Positions 1-10,310 of a DNA stretch of 64,000 bases are shown here, piece after piece (within the stretch, counting starts at the first letter, position 1; every line of letters starts with the position of its first letter). A program made the translations under genes and the position numbers. The stretch is from Acanthosepion esculentum (taxonomy: Eukaryota; Mollusca; Cephalopoda; Sepiida; Sepiidae): positions 60,758,446-60,822,445 of the forward strand of contig OZ038500.1 of NCBI GenBank assembly GCA_964036315.1. Direction: 5' to 3'. The notes beneath the pieces are model-generated. The model did not search any database and was not told where the DNA came from. It saw only the letters and a list, made by a program, of their open reading frames with translations.

Positions 1-685
1 ACAGACAGGTAAGAAAAAGAGTGAGGACCAAGACTTTTATATATTCGTCTGTTTATTGCCCCTTTTCCATTTTTATTGTTTTATAGACTGGATGGCACAC
101 ATGGGAATAGTTGACTGGTATCATATTTCCTCAATACTATCCCAGTCACACTCCTCATCTCAAATCTCCAGTCTACGAGTTAAGGCTACCCCTTTCTTTG
201 ATTTTCACAGAGTTTAAGTTGGGTTAAATTTAATTTGTCGTTTTTCAATTGATACATCCCGGTAAAAAATCTTATGCACTAACGAGTAAATTATTTGAAA
301 TGGACATTTGAAAACAATAAGTTAAAATAAGAATGCGTTCTTTGAAAAACAGGATGTACAATTCATTAGAGATATTTAAAAGATTATTTATAAAATTGAG
401 GCAAGAAATGCATTGCCTGTTAAGTATATCTCCCGCTTGAAAGGGAGACATACGCATTCCGACTAAACACGTTAATTTTGTTTCATTCTTTTTTTTCTTA
501 CTTTTTTTCTATGTTTCTTCTTTATTATGAAAAATATCAACGAAATGTATTTCGGACATCATTTTAAGGCAAAGAACCAAAAGAATTAATTTTAGATTAA
601 GCTGAATTCAAGAATGAAACGACACACCACGGAAGTTTTTTGTTGCTTTGAAACAGACTGTTAATACTATGTGTTTTACTTAATG

Positions 686-687
<2 letters not shown>
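1..687. other. unassigned AT-rich DNA
   Basis: I see no coding region, transposon end or tandem repeat here. Short frames in this stretch carry no recognisable motif. Confidence 0.5.

Positions 688-736
<49 letters not shown>
688..736. repeat. (TA)n microsatellite
   Basis: Uninterrupted alternating T and A for about 49 bp. Confidence 0.97.
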
Positions 737-739
<3 letters not shown>

Positions 740-1570
740 CAGATATAAAGGTGCTACTTTCAGCATCCGATTCCAGGATTTCGTAGACGGTGTAACACGG
801 TAACTATTTTGTTAGGGAACGGTACTTTATATCACTGGTTTTTGGTGGTAGCGAGTGGAGCAGGAAAATTTATAAGTTTGAATCTTTTGGTGAAGTGAAA
901 TTTTGCCAGATTTTGACAGGTGACAACAATTGTATTGTGTATGTTCGCTGAAAGGCTTATCAAACGAATATGAAATGTTTTTCTTTCGAATACTGATGGA
1001 CTTGAAGTTTGGTGAGATTTTAAAAAAATAAGTTAAAAAAACAAATCAGAGTCAATGACCCTTTCTGACCTCTCTTGTGATCAAAGAAGGGTGAGAACAC
1101 GCGGGGGAATATGGGTCGGGAGACAGCCAGGATAATCGACAGGAAAGACACATCGAAAATTGGCTGATCAACATCCACGCAATTCATATCCAGCTGAGCT
1201 TAACTCGATGTTCGAGTCTCTGATAAAAGTGTGAGACTACACACTTTAATTCGAAGTTGCTACACCATCCAGAGGTGTTAAGTTATACCAAACTTTTGTA
1301 AGTAATCTATATTTATTTACTATTCTTAAAACTATCATTTTCAACCAAGATCAGGCCTTCTTTTCTATCGACAAGAGCACGACTTTCTTTTCTTCAGCAC
1401 AGTCGCCAAGAAAATACCACGACTTACTGAATCAAGAGGAAGGCCAACTCCCCTTTTCTTGTCAGTAAGAAACACAGCACTTACTAGCAACTGTAGACGA
1501 TCGACAACCTAACTGGCACCAATTCCTCGAAAAATCACTATAATTGAACTCAAAGAGAAAGTTAAAGCAA
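737..1570. other. unassigned DNA
   Basis: No gene or repeat that I recognise. The stretch is bounded by the (TA)n tract and the first SINE. Confidence 0.4.
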
Positions 1571-1866
1571 GGTGGAGTAATAGATAGTGGCTCCGATTTA
1601 GGAATCGGAGAGCCGAGTTCGAATTCCAGTCGAATCCATTACATTCAATTACGTGCTAATACCCTTGGGAAAGGTATGAATCCTCTTCTTCTCCCACCAG
1701 TAATGGGTAAATAGCAGGACAGACCGGATTCTATAGCCTTGGATGGCAACTGGTCTACCGCAGAAAAAATGGCAACCTACTGCGGGAAAAAATCTGCCTC
1801 GTCAGTCATGTATCAAAAGATACATGATCGCATAAGCGTGTATCATGCATGGCACATAACTGACTG
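1571..1866 (+). mobile_element. tRNA-derived SINE, family SINE1, near full length
   Basis: The head resembles a tRNA: GGTGGAGTAATAGATAGTGG (A-box region) followed by the B-box-like GTTCGAATTCC. A conserved body follows (CACTTACGTGCTAATACCC-type, then GGAAAGGTATGAATC, TAAATAGCAGGACAG, GGATGGCAACTGGTCTACCG) and the tail ends near TGGCACATAACTGAC. The same body occurs at 1881, 14040, 32085, 36522, 45156 and 52475, which defines the family within the window. RNA polymerase III transcription from the internal boxes would be expected of such an element. No clear TSD is visible. Confidence 0.85.
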
Positions 1867-1880
1867 ATTCCTTGTATATG

Positions 1881-2065
1881 TCGAGTTCGAATTCCAGTCG
1901 AATCCATTACATTAACTTACGTGCTAATACCCTTGGGAAAGGTATGGATCCTTCTCTTCTCCCCACCAACCATGGCTAAATAGCAGGACAGCCAGGGTTC
2001 TATAGCATTGGATGGCAACTGGTCTACCGCAGAATAAACTGGCAACCTACCGCGAGAAGAAAGTC
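1881..2065 (+). mobile_element. SINE1, 5'-truncated copy
   Basis: Starts at the B-box-like GAGTTCGAATTCCAG and is colinear with the SINE1 body up to the CTACCGCG region, then diverges. It lies about 15 bp downstream of the first copy in the same orientation, so a partial tandem duplication is as likely as a separate insertion. Confidence 0.8.
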
Positions 2066-2279
2066 AACATCTTCATCAGATTACCTGTTAGAACAGGTGC
2101 AAAACAACAAGCCTCAACCTACTAGATTTATTCAGTATAGCAGGTCCCTAGATTCCCGCACCCAAAACTCACTCCCATTGCATTATTTGGTAGCGAGACA
2201 CAGCCATATCCGAAAATTGCAATTTTTATCATTTTTCTCCTCATGTCTCTATTCCGTCTAAAGGTCTAATAATATATAA

Positions 2280-2485
2280 TAAATTATTATTATTATGAAT
2301 ATTATTATTTTTATTATTTTTTTATTTTTGGTTTATGCTCATTTCTTTCCGGGACCCACCCAGAGAGTCTTATTTTTAATACAAAAAGCACCCCTCCTCC
2401 TAAAAAAATCACACGCATTTTACATAGATAAAGCAATTCACAATTTGTTGGCTGTATTTGTGAGTACAGTTATTCTAATATCTCG
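2280..2485 (-). mobile_element. 3' end and AAT-rich tail of a restriction-like-endonuclease LINE
   Basis: The segment around 2330-2475 (CTTTCCGGGACCCACCCAGAG onward) is colinear with 40880-41010 and 41245-41390, which are 3' ends of the same LINE on the minus strand. On the minus strand the element ends in an AAT-rich tail (2280-2330). It is continued at 3691-4165; the two parts appear to be separated by the PLE sequence at 2486-3690. Confidence 0.6.
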
Positions 2486-3379
2486 AACAGAACATGGGTT
2501 CAAGATATCCGTATACCGCAAACCGACATTCAGCAGAGAGTACCTCAATTTCAAACCCCACCATCCATACAGCGTAAAGGGATCGTCTGCTGCTTACAAC
2601 ACCGAGAAAAATTCATGTGGCGACCCAGAGACATTAGATAAAGAATTTTGTCAGCATAAGCAGTACCCTACAATGTAACAACTAACCTGGGTACTTGGCA
2701 GTAGCCCCAATAAACTGGGATAGGCGGGTACAAGAGGAGGACAACAACATTCAGAAAACAGTCTTCCTGTCTCATGTAAAGGGATTATCGGAGTGAATAC
2801 AAAAGATCTGCGATCCATATAACATCAGGACAACCTTCAAAAGCTGGACGTCACTTCGCAGACACCTCTCCCATGTAAGACCCCCCTCATAGAGAACATG
2901 ACTAAAGACTGTGTGTACGCCATGCCGTGTAGCTGAGGAAAGATATATAAAGGGGAGACAGGCCGTTCCCTTAAGGTAAGGCTTCAAGAACACCAAAATG
3001 CTGTAACACGAGAGGAAGTGGAAACATCAGGTGTGGCTGGCTACATATGGATAGAAAAGGAAGATCACCGTCCTCTGTAGGATCAGGTTGAAATCATAAA
3101 CAAAGAACATCATTGGAAAATTCATAAACTTAAGGAATCAGCACCTATGCTCGGACACAAAAATCTCCTTAGCCGACCAAGCATAGAAATGAATACAATA
3201 TGGGAACCAGTAATAAGGAGTGCCAGAGAAAAGAAATAATAACAATGAAAATTGCAATATGAGCTCTGGTAAAAAAAATTATATGATAACAGCAGAAATT
3301 TTAATATGAGCACTGGTAAAAAATGATTCTGAAGACATTAAGTTTAAAAGTCCCAAAAATTAATACACAGATGTCCTTA
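2486..3379 (+). pseudogene. Penelope-like element: RT C-terminus and GIY-YIG endonuclease, decayed
   Basis: Around 2490-2570 the plus strand reads ISVYRKPTFSREYL, the C-terminal RT signature typical of Penelope-like elements. From about 2860 to 3239 it reads a GIY-YIG module: KTPLIENMTKDCVYAMPCS, a stop where a Cys would complete CxC, then GKIYKGETGRSLK, VRLQEHQNAV, and a tail LLSRPSIEMNTIWEPV ending in a stop near 3239. The domain order (RT then GIY-YIG) is the hallmark of endonuclease-bearing Penelope elements. At least two in-frame stops and a disrupted middle (2580-2850) make it a pseudogene. It sits inside a minus-strand LINE and its 3' region runs into a tRNA-like repeat at 3380. Confidence 0.8.
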
Positions 3380-3690
3380 AGGACACATGGCACAGTGGAC
3401 AAAGGCGCTGGTTAGTGACAGTGTGAGTTCAATACCTGGTTAAGTCGGTGGAGAACTTGGAGAGGTGAATTAACTGATAACTCACATCCATTAGATGTGG
3501 AAATAGAATAGTCTACCCCAGCGAGCGAACTAAAGGTTTCAGTTCGACATTTCAATCCCCTGAAGAACGCTGGAGCGTACAACGGTTGGAACGTTGTGAT
3601 AAATATGGCAACAAAGATGAGGACAATAGTCCGACTAGTGTAAATAGTCTACATAATACCTCATCTCAGAAATATAGACGGATACAACTG
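3380..3690 (+). mobile_element. PLE-associated tRNA-like repeat
   Basis: Begins with ATGGCACAGTGG (A-box-like) and GTGAGTTCAATACC (B-box-like), continues with GAACTTGGAGAGG and a CCTGAAGAA...GTACAACGG...AACGTTGTG hairpin-like block, and ends ACAATAGTCCGA...GTAAATAG. Related copies lie at 5690 (minus), 6205, 8726 (minus) and the inverted pair at 31282-31806. Here, as at 5690-6085, it directly follows the PLE GIY-YIG region. Confidence 0.75.
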
Positions 3691-4165
3691 GAATTATTGA
3701 TGTCCTCACGTGCCTCATTTTTGAGATTTCGATTTCAAGTTCCTTGTACTTTGATAGTTTCTTTTCAGATCGTCAAAGATACATTGCAGACTGCAGGGAC
3801 TGCCATCTCAGCAAGAAGGCATATTCTGTTTTCGTGGTCTCTGATAACGATGTCTGGGCGATTAGGCTTGATTGTTCTGTGTGTATTGTAAATGCCATAA
3901 AATTATTATGTCTGTAATCTGATCTGGGTCCTACCAATTTCGTGCAGTTTGCTTTCCATTAAAAGTTGCATATTTTTAAAGTCAGATATTGGCCCACTCT
4001 GACATGCCGGGTTTTATATTCAGTGGGGGGTAATACCGTGCAGCCTGATACAAGTTTGTCAATTGTTTCTACATGTTTATCACAGAATCTGCATCTAACA
4101 CATTTAAAGGGTTAACACAATTTTTGAGTAGGTGTCCTTGGTAAATTCTAGTTAGCAAGCATTGT
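3691..4165 (-). pseudogene. LINE ORF C-terminus: Cys-His knuckle plus restriction-like endonuclease domain
   Basis: On the minus strand the frame reads CRFCDKHVETIDKLVSGC, then LPPTEYKTRHVRVGQYL, then RPDIVIRDHENRICLLAEMA and VP. This order (CxxC...H...C knuckle, then RPD and a following acidic residue) is what is known for the C-terminal restriction-like endonuclease of R2/R4-type non-LTR retrotransposons, where it nicks the target DNA. Frameshifts and stops interrupt it. Colinear relatives lie at 41141-41700 and 40812-41121 on the same strand. Clade assignment within the RLE-bearing LINEs is not certain. Confidence 0.65.
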
Positions 4166-5689
4166 TCCTTTGATTATATTTTTCTTTTAACTGGATGTAT
4201 AGATATTTTTTATTTATATATCTATACATTCAAAATAAAAATAAAATCAATCTTGATATTGGCGAATGTAATAGCCGAAAGCGTTCTGACATACCGAACA
4301 TTCGGACAATTTCCTCAAAATTTATGTCCAGAAAACAAAAATAAACTTTAATACCACAAGAGAAATTAAAAAAAAATCTTAACTGCAGGACCTTGCCAGG
4401 CATTTTTAAAGAAACTTGTATAAAAGTGGGATTGCTGCCCAAATACACATTTATATATATGTATGTGTATCTATGTGTCTGTGCGTGCGCAAGAATCTGT
4501 AATGTAATTCTTTTTTTTTCTACCTACCGTTTTATATAAGGACAGTTATCCGGGTGGCGTGTAAAGATAGGTGTGTTGATACTGTTGCTGTATCTAAAAG
4601 GTGGCGCCAATTCGGAGAATGTCGCAGAACCGCAGAGAAAATATCGGAAAATGGAAGCAGCAACAAAAAAACAATCATCAAGGGGCTTCGTTAACTTTAT
4701 TCATATATCACCAACCCTAAATCCGCCTAAATAATACCAATAGAAAAGATTGGCTTTTGCTAGCGGGAATGCAAAACTATATAAACTTTTCTCCTGCCGA
4801 ATTTTTTTATTAGGAATTTATTCTAGTGTTTGCACGCTCCTAAAAGTCCTGCCTTTTATTCAACATGTCGCTATCGCCATCTCTTTCCAGAATTAATTTT
4901 CCTTAGGCATAAGGATGTTATTCATAATTAGCCATTTTATTATGATTCCTTTCTCTGTTACAAACCAGTTTTAATTTAACGAGAATCTTCCTTCTTCGAA
5001 GCTCGTGGAATGGCTCTACGCAATCGTAAACAAAGAACCGGACCGGATGTCAGAAACCAGATCTTTTGAGTAATTTCAACAGCAGCAGCAACGTCAAGCC
5101 AATAGTTTGGAAGGTAACCTCTATCAATATTGAAATTGAGAAACGTATTTTTCTGAAAATAGTTTTACCAGAGGTGATGTAAATTTAATAGAAGTATCGA
5201 TTTTCTATCCGGAATAGCATTATTACAACATAACATGAAATGAGAACGAAAACCTCTCTGTGTTGCAATTACAGAATCACCATTCTTGAAAAAAACAAAA
5301 CAAAAAAAAACACGTTTCAGCAGCAAACGCACGGTCCGTCCCGGTTCAAACGATAATGGTAACTGGTGGAATCTGTTAAAGAACGGTATGAAATGAGCTA
5401 ACTGAAAGCATCATTGCCCCATGCCTAAGTTCCCTAGCACCAGGCAGTTCTGCTGCACTCTGTAGCTAATCTCTTAGTATAATGTGGGAAGAAATTCTGC
5501 TGTACCTTTGAGATGTTTTGTTTAGGATTAATTCTTTCAATATTTTCCACGGTTACCTGTTTTTTCTGTATAAGTATTTGTTTTCGTACAACTGAACTGA
5601 AAACAGTTTTATTTTATGTTTTTACTTAACTAAAGTTATATTTGTCAGGTGATGTTTCTTGGAATTTCAAACCGAAACCTTTATAAAGT
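4166..5689. other. unassigned DNA
   Basis: About 1.5 kb with no coding motif or repeat structure that I recognise. Short frames at 4230-4448 (minus) lack family motifs. Confidence 0.4.
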
Positions 5690-6085
5690 CCTCGAAGGTA
5701 GAATGTTCTACTTCCACGTACCACGCCTTTGGATATCTCAGTTTCACTTAGTTCCCGTTGATAACTCAGCTCTACAAGTTTTTGTTCCCTCTACTGTGGT
5801 TATTGAACTCAACAACTATGGGTTAAGTCACTTTTGGCTCACTCAAATCAAAGCTTTTACCCACTGGGTCTGTGTTTTTGGGTACATTAGTGAATGAATT
5901 TGAAGGACTTATAAACTTGATGCTAAGAATCCATTTTTACCTGAGCTCGTATTACAACTTTCTTTTTAATTTCGTTTTTCTCTAGCACTCTGTATTACTG
6001 GTTCCCGTATTGTATTCATGTCTATGCTTGACCGTCCTAGGATTTTTTGTGGCCTAGCATATGCGCTGGTTCCTTAAGTTTTCGT
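5690..6085 (-). pseudogene. second Penelope-like fragment, GIY-YIG tail and 3' region
   Basis: The minus strand at about 5965-6085 reads KILGRSSIDMNTIREPVIQS, matching the end of the GIY-YIG ORF seen at 3190-3239. Its downstream sequence (5905-5965) is colinear with 3240-3380, and 5690-5905 is a diverged copy of the tRNA-like repeat at 3380. This is therefore a 5'-truncated PLE in the opposite orientation. Confidence 0.7.
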
Positions 6086-6204
6086 ATTTTCCAGTGATGT
6101 CCTGTGTCTATTATTTCAAATTTTGTTTCAGAAAGGGCGGTGGTCTTTTTTATCTCTCTATATGGTCAGTCATGCCTGTTTTTCCGTCCCCCTCCTTTTA
6201 CTGA

Positions 6205-6420
6205 GATATCCACAGGCATAGCACGTGGAATTAGAACAATCTACCCCCGTGTTCTGAATAAAGTCTTCGGTTCGAAATTCCCAGTAATATCACCTGAAGA
6301 AGGCCTGAGCGTACAACGGCCGAAACGTTGTGAATATACAACAAAGATGAGGACAACATTCCGAACAATGTAAATAGTGTATTATAGTTAAAATAACCCA
6401 TCTCAGAACTATAGATAGAT
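6205..6420 (+). mobile_element. PLE-associated tRNA-like repeat, 5'-truncated
   Basis: Contains TAGCACGTGGAATTAGAACA, the CCTGAAGAAGGCC...CGGCCGAAACGTTG block at 6292-6331 and the terminal GAGGACAACATTCCGAACAA, colinear with 3480-3690. Confidence 0.75.
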
Positions 6421-6619
6421 CTTGTATATTTTCTTTATTTATTTTGTAATTTGCTTCAGAATAATACGCATATTTTCAGTTTGATAGAAAATACAGAAAA
6501 GAAACCACAAAAGCTCTTACAGAAGGTAGCGAAGGAAAGCGAGAATAAGGGACTAAGTACAAACTACAAGAATACAGAATGCATGGCTATCAGGAAAGGA
6601 ATGAGTCCAAGTTGAAAAT

Positions 6620-7975
6620 ACAGGTCAGGGATGCTAAAATCAAGCAGATACAGAAATTTAAATATCGGTTTTCTAACGGAGGGCGGAAAATGTGACAGTG
6701 AGTTCCGACGACGTACTGGTGCGGCCAAATATGAATTTTAAAAGCTAAGAAGTGTATTAAGAGACAGAAAAAATATCGTTGGAAACAAAGAAATGAGTAC
6801 TGAACTGTTACGTGATACCTGTCCTCCTGTATGGTAGCGAATGCTGGACAATCTCCTCAAAGATGAAGAAGAGACTTGAAGCAACAGAAACAAAGAAAAG
6901 TGGACTGAACTGTTACGTGATACCTGTCCTTCTGTATGGTAGCGAATGCTGGACAATCTCCTCAAAGATGAAGAAGAGACTTGAAGCAACAGAAACAAAG
7001 AAATATATACTGAACTGTTACGTGATACTTGTCCTTCTGTATGGTAGCGAATGCTGGACAATCTCCTCAAAGATGAGGAAGAGACTTGAAGCAACAGAAA
7101 CAAAGAAATAAGTACTGAACTGTTACGTGATACTTGTCCTCCTGTATGGTAGCGAATGCTGGACAATCTCCTCAAAGATGAAGAAGAGACTTGAAGCAAC
7201 AGAAACAAAGAAAAGAGTACTGAACTGTTACGTGATACCTGTCCTCCTGTATGGTAGCGAATGCTGGACAATCTTGTCAAAGATGAGGAAGAGACTTGAA
7301 GCAACAGAAACAAAGAAAAGAGTACTGAACTGTTACGTGATACCTGTCCTTCTGTATGGTAGCGAATGCTGGACAATCTCCTCAAAGATGAAGAAGAGAC
7401 TTGAAGCAACAGAAACAAAGAAATATATACTGAACTGTTACGTGGTACCTGTCCTTCTGTATGGTAGCGAATGCTGGACAATCTCCTCAAAGATGAAGAA
7501 GAGACTTGAAGCAACAGAAACAAAGAAATAAGTACTGAACTGTTACGTGATACCTGTCCTTCTGTATGGTAGCGAATGCTGGAGAATCTCCTCAAAGATG
7601 AGGAAGGGACTTGAAGCAACAAAAATGTGGTTCTACAGAATGATGCTGAGGATACCACGGACCGAACATGTGAGCAAAGACGAAGTTTTGGAAAGAATAG
7701 AAACAAAAATGAAACTTATGAAGAAGAATTTGGACATTCTGGGACACACAATAAGGAAGGAGGGCATGAAAAATCTGATACTCACATGACTGCCTGTTAG
7801 AAAGAAGAACACAGGAAAGCAATGCCTAACATACTTGATGGACTTGAACAAATGGCAGAATAGGGTTTGGGAGAAATAACAAAAGGACCAAGCTTGTTAA
7901 GAGCAACAAGTGTCAGGCACGGCCCTGATTGCTTACGTCGTGAAGGGTGACGGTACATAAAAGAGAGATTTGTTT
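6620..7975 (+). pseudogene. non-LTR retrotransposon ORF2 C-terminal region with internal tandem expansion
   Basis: At 6650-6790 the plus strand reads NIGFLTEGGKCDSEFRRRTG, AAKYEF, a stop, and KLRSVLRDRK. This is followed, after a frameshift near 6793, by eight copies of a unit containing VLLYGSECWTISS and KRLEATE. The last unit continues into MWFYRMMLRIPRTEHVSKDE and LGHTIRKEGMKN (7620-7790), and then into a tail LTYLMDLNKWQ and ALIAYVVKGDGT (7830-7950). These motifs are the post-RT region of a common animal LINE family; RT catalytic motifs are absent. Related pieces lie at 14183, 17104, 30440, 30850, 38750 and 39045. Confidence 0.8.
6783..7622 (+). repeat. 8 x 105-bp in-frame tandem array within the LINE ORF
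   Basis: TGAACTGTTACGTG begins at 6801, 6906, 7011, 7116, 7221, 7326, 7431 and 7536, an exact 105-bp period. Since 105 is 35 codons, the plus frame stays open over most of the array and a 322-residue shadow frame is open on the minus strand. Units differ by only a few bases, which points to recent or homogenised expansion. Confidence 0.97.
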
Positions 7976-8714
7976 TGCTATAGAAGTATACAAAATCTTG
8001 CTTTGTTTCTAGAAGAAAAAAACGCTAGCTCTTTGTATGCGCCTTGGATTTTCTGTGATAACTTTTCAGTCGTGTCTTACTACAACACTATCGATGGTTG
8101 AATATCCGTACCTGATTCATCGCACAGTTGTGGGGCTATTCAACAGAGATCGAACTATTTGCAATATTAACCGTAGTCAAGTTAAACCCATCACCCATCA
8201 GTCGACGATAAGACGCGCCTTACTAAGTGGGCGTGTTTGCATTCATAGAAATGGGATTATTTCAAACTTAAACGTAAATAACATGAGGTAAGAAAAACGA
8301 ACAGAGATGTGTAGACTTCTAATTATCTCCCACCTTAGGCTGGTAAAACTATGTAGACACGATTTCATGATGAAAGAATTACCCTTCCGGAAAACAACAA
8401 CATTTTCATAATTAAAAAACATATATTTTTTTCTTTTCATTAAATAGGTGACGGCTTACATCACATTACACAATGCCTATTCAGTAGATTCTAAATACGG
8501 GAAAGTCATCTGTAAACTGACGGCAACAATCTCGGAAGAAAATGAATTCCGTTTACGGTTCCATAGAAAAAAGAAAATATGTTCTTTCAAGAAGCGTACG
8601 CCATTCTTTAGATCTTAAAATACGACATAAATGAAATTCTTTTGAAAACTAACAAGTCTACTGTTAATTCTTGTCCTTTAGTGCGTCATGCTGTGACTAT
8701 TTGACTTTCATTAT
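7976..8714. other. unassigned DNA
   Basis: No repeat or coding motif recognised between the LINE tail and the next PLE-related repeat. Confidence 0.4.
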
Positions 8715-8725
8715 ATGCACTAATG

Positions 8726-9046
8726 AACATTATTTACATTATTCGGACTATTGTCCTCATCTTTGTCGCTATATTTATTACAACGTTTCGGCCGTTGTAC
8801 GCTCCGGCCTTCTTCAGGTGGTTGGAATGTCGAACTGAACCCTTTATTTGCTCACTGGGGTAGACTGTTCTAGTTCCACTTGCCATGTTTGATGGATGTC
8901 AGTTATCAGTTATCTCTGTTAATTTTCCCTCTGAAAGTTCTGCACTGCCTTAACCGGGTATTGAACTCACACTCTTTGGGTCCTGTCACTAGATCAAACC
9001 AACGCGTTTATCCACTGTGCCATGCGTCTTTGAGGAATATAGACAG
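8726..9046 (-). mobile_element. PLE-associated tRNA-like repeat, full copy with TSD
   Basis: Read on the minus strand it starts just before CGCATGGCACAGTGGATAAA, has GAGTTCAATACCCGG, the CCTGAAGAAGGCC...CGGCCGAAACGTTG block and ends AATAATGTAAATAATG. The flanks ATGCACTAATG (8715-8725) and ATGTACTAATG (9047-9057) match at 10 of 11 positions and look like a target-site duplication, so this unit moved on its own, without PLE coding sequence. Confidence 0.7.
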
Positions 9047-9057
9047 ATGTACTAATG

Positions 9058-9759
9058 AGTACTAAAAAGCAGTCAGGGTTTTATTATAATTCTGCTTGTC
9101 CCTCTCTTAGTTTCTTAGTTTACTACATACGTTAATTTACGCTCTGCCAATACCGCATAAGTAATGGACTATTACGTTTTCACTGTGTGTAAAGACGGCA
9201 AAGACATACCAGAGACGCTACTTTAAAAAAATTACCTCTGTTGCGCCCTAATATTTTACAATGGAATAGGGTAATTTGCACGGTTGCATTTTAGTCATGG
9301 AACTCGCAATAGGGGGTTGTTAAATAATAGTTTAGCAGATTATTATTTTTAGGGGGAAATTGTATCCCGGAGGTTGACATTTGAGATCAGATGTAAGCCA
9401 AAATAAGGAACTCGACTTTGATTGGCTGAGCCAGCGTGGGAATGATAGATAGAGAAAATATTTCAGTGAGTCGGGTCTTAACCGTCAAACAATGTAGACA
9501 TGTTTTCTTTCATACCTGAAACAGCCCCTCAGTGACGAAGAACGACCCCCCACTGGATAGACAGAACATGTCGATATGAACGTTAATAAAATTGTTAAGT
9601 TAAAATTATCTGTATTGGTGTAATTCATTGCTGTCCAAAAACAACTAGCGATCGTCGGCCAAGAAAGTCTTGTTGCTAAGTGCTCACACACTCTATCCAA
9701 GGCCCTCACGGTCCTCTACAAAACCTCAACATAGAAGTACTGGCACCTAAGGCCTGAAA
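9058..9759. other. unassigned DNA
   Basis: No recognised gene or repeat. A G-rich patch lies at 9350-9375. Confidence 0.4.
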
Positions 9760-9765
9760 CAGGTA

Positions 9766-10310
9766 GTGAAAAACAAGACATCCGCAACATTGCTCACGAC
9801 TCCCAGAAGCACCACACTTAATAGAAACATTCTCTTCATAAACATATGTCATTCTATGGGTTCACCGTTTTTCCTCATCAAAACATTACAGGGTTATGAT
9901 GCTTCTACTTCGTTCAACAAGCGTGGATCAAACGGTCATATTTTTTTTTGCAGACATGAATTTGCCTCTTCGCATAGAATTTTTATGAAATATCTCCATG
10001 CACAGTTCTTTCGATAATGTGCTTTGAAACTTTGAACTCCTTAGCACTGGCATTACTGAACTTTAACTTTTGGGATTCTAATTCTCTGCGTGTTTTGGTT
10101 GTTCTGATGGGATTAGCAGGCGTTTGACGTTTGGTTATTTCTTCAGAGATCCCGTCAGATGCTTATGTCTCTTTGCGAACTTGGACAACAAGCGATCGCG
10201 AATCTTTCAGTCAGTGAGTAAATCTGTACATCACAACGCTCTGTTTCTTAAAGCGGCGATTACAACGTAGCTTTTCATTTGATGATTTAGCTTGATGTTT
10301 GTCATCATTT
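9766..10310 (-). pseudogene. mariner-family transposase relic
   Basis: Reading the minus strand in shifting frames gives an HTH-to-DDE progression: VSKHIIERTVHGDIS, a conserved-looking LLNEVE block, and near the low-coordinate end LLSVVLLGVVSNVADV. These match the order VSK...R.VHED...LLNKL...VMVLGVVSNEG known in mariner-type transposases of the same general group as the relic at 47262-48099. Several stops and at least two frameshifts are needed, and the C-terminal half with the last acidic residues is missing. No terminal repeats were located. An old, dead copy. Confidence 0.5.

Noticed and set aside
6292..6331. Possible hammerhead ribozyme in the PLE-associated repeat (CTGAAGA...stem...GAAAC)
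   Set aside because: The CTGANGA and GAAA core and a GGCCG/CGGCC stem are present, as known for PLE hammerheads, but one extra A sits before stem II and I find no helix III or cleavage triplet in the right place.
6738..7706. 322-codon open frame on the minus strand
   Set aside because: Antisense shadow of the 105-bp (35-codon) tandem array; the Ser/Leu/Arg repeat is just the reverse of the LINE coding repeat.
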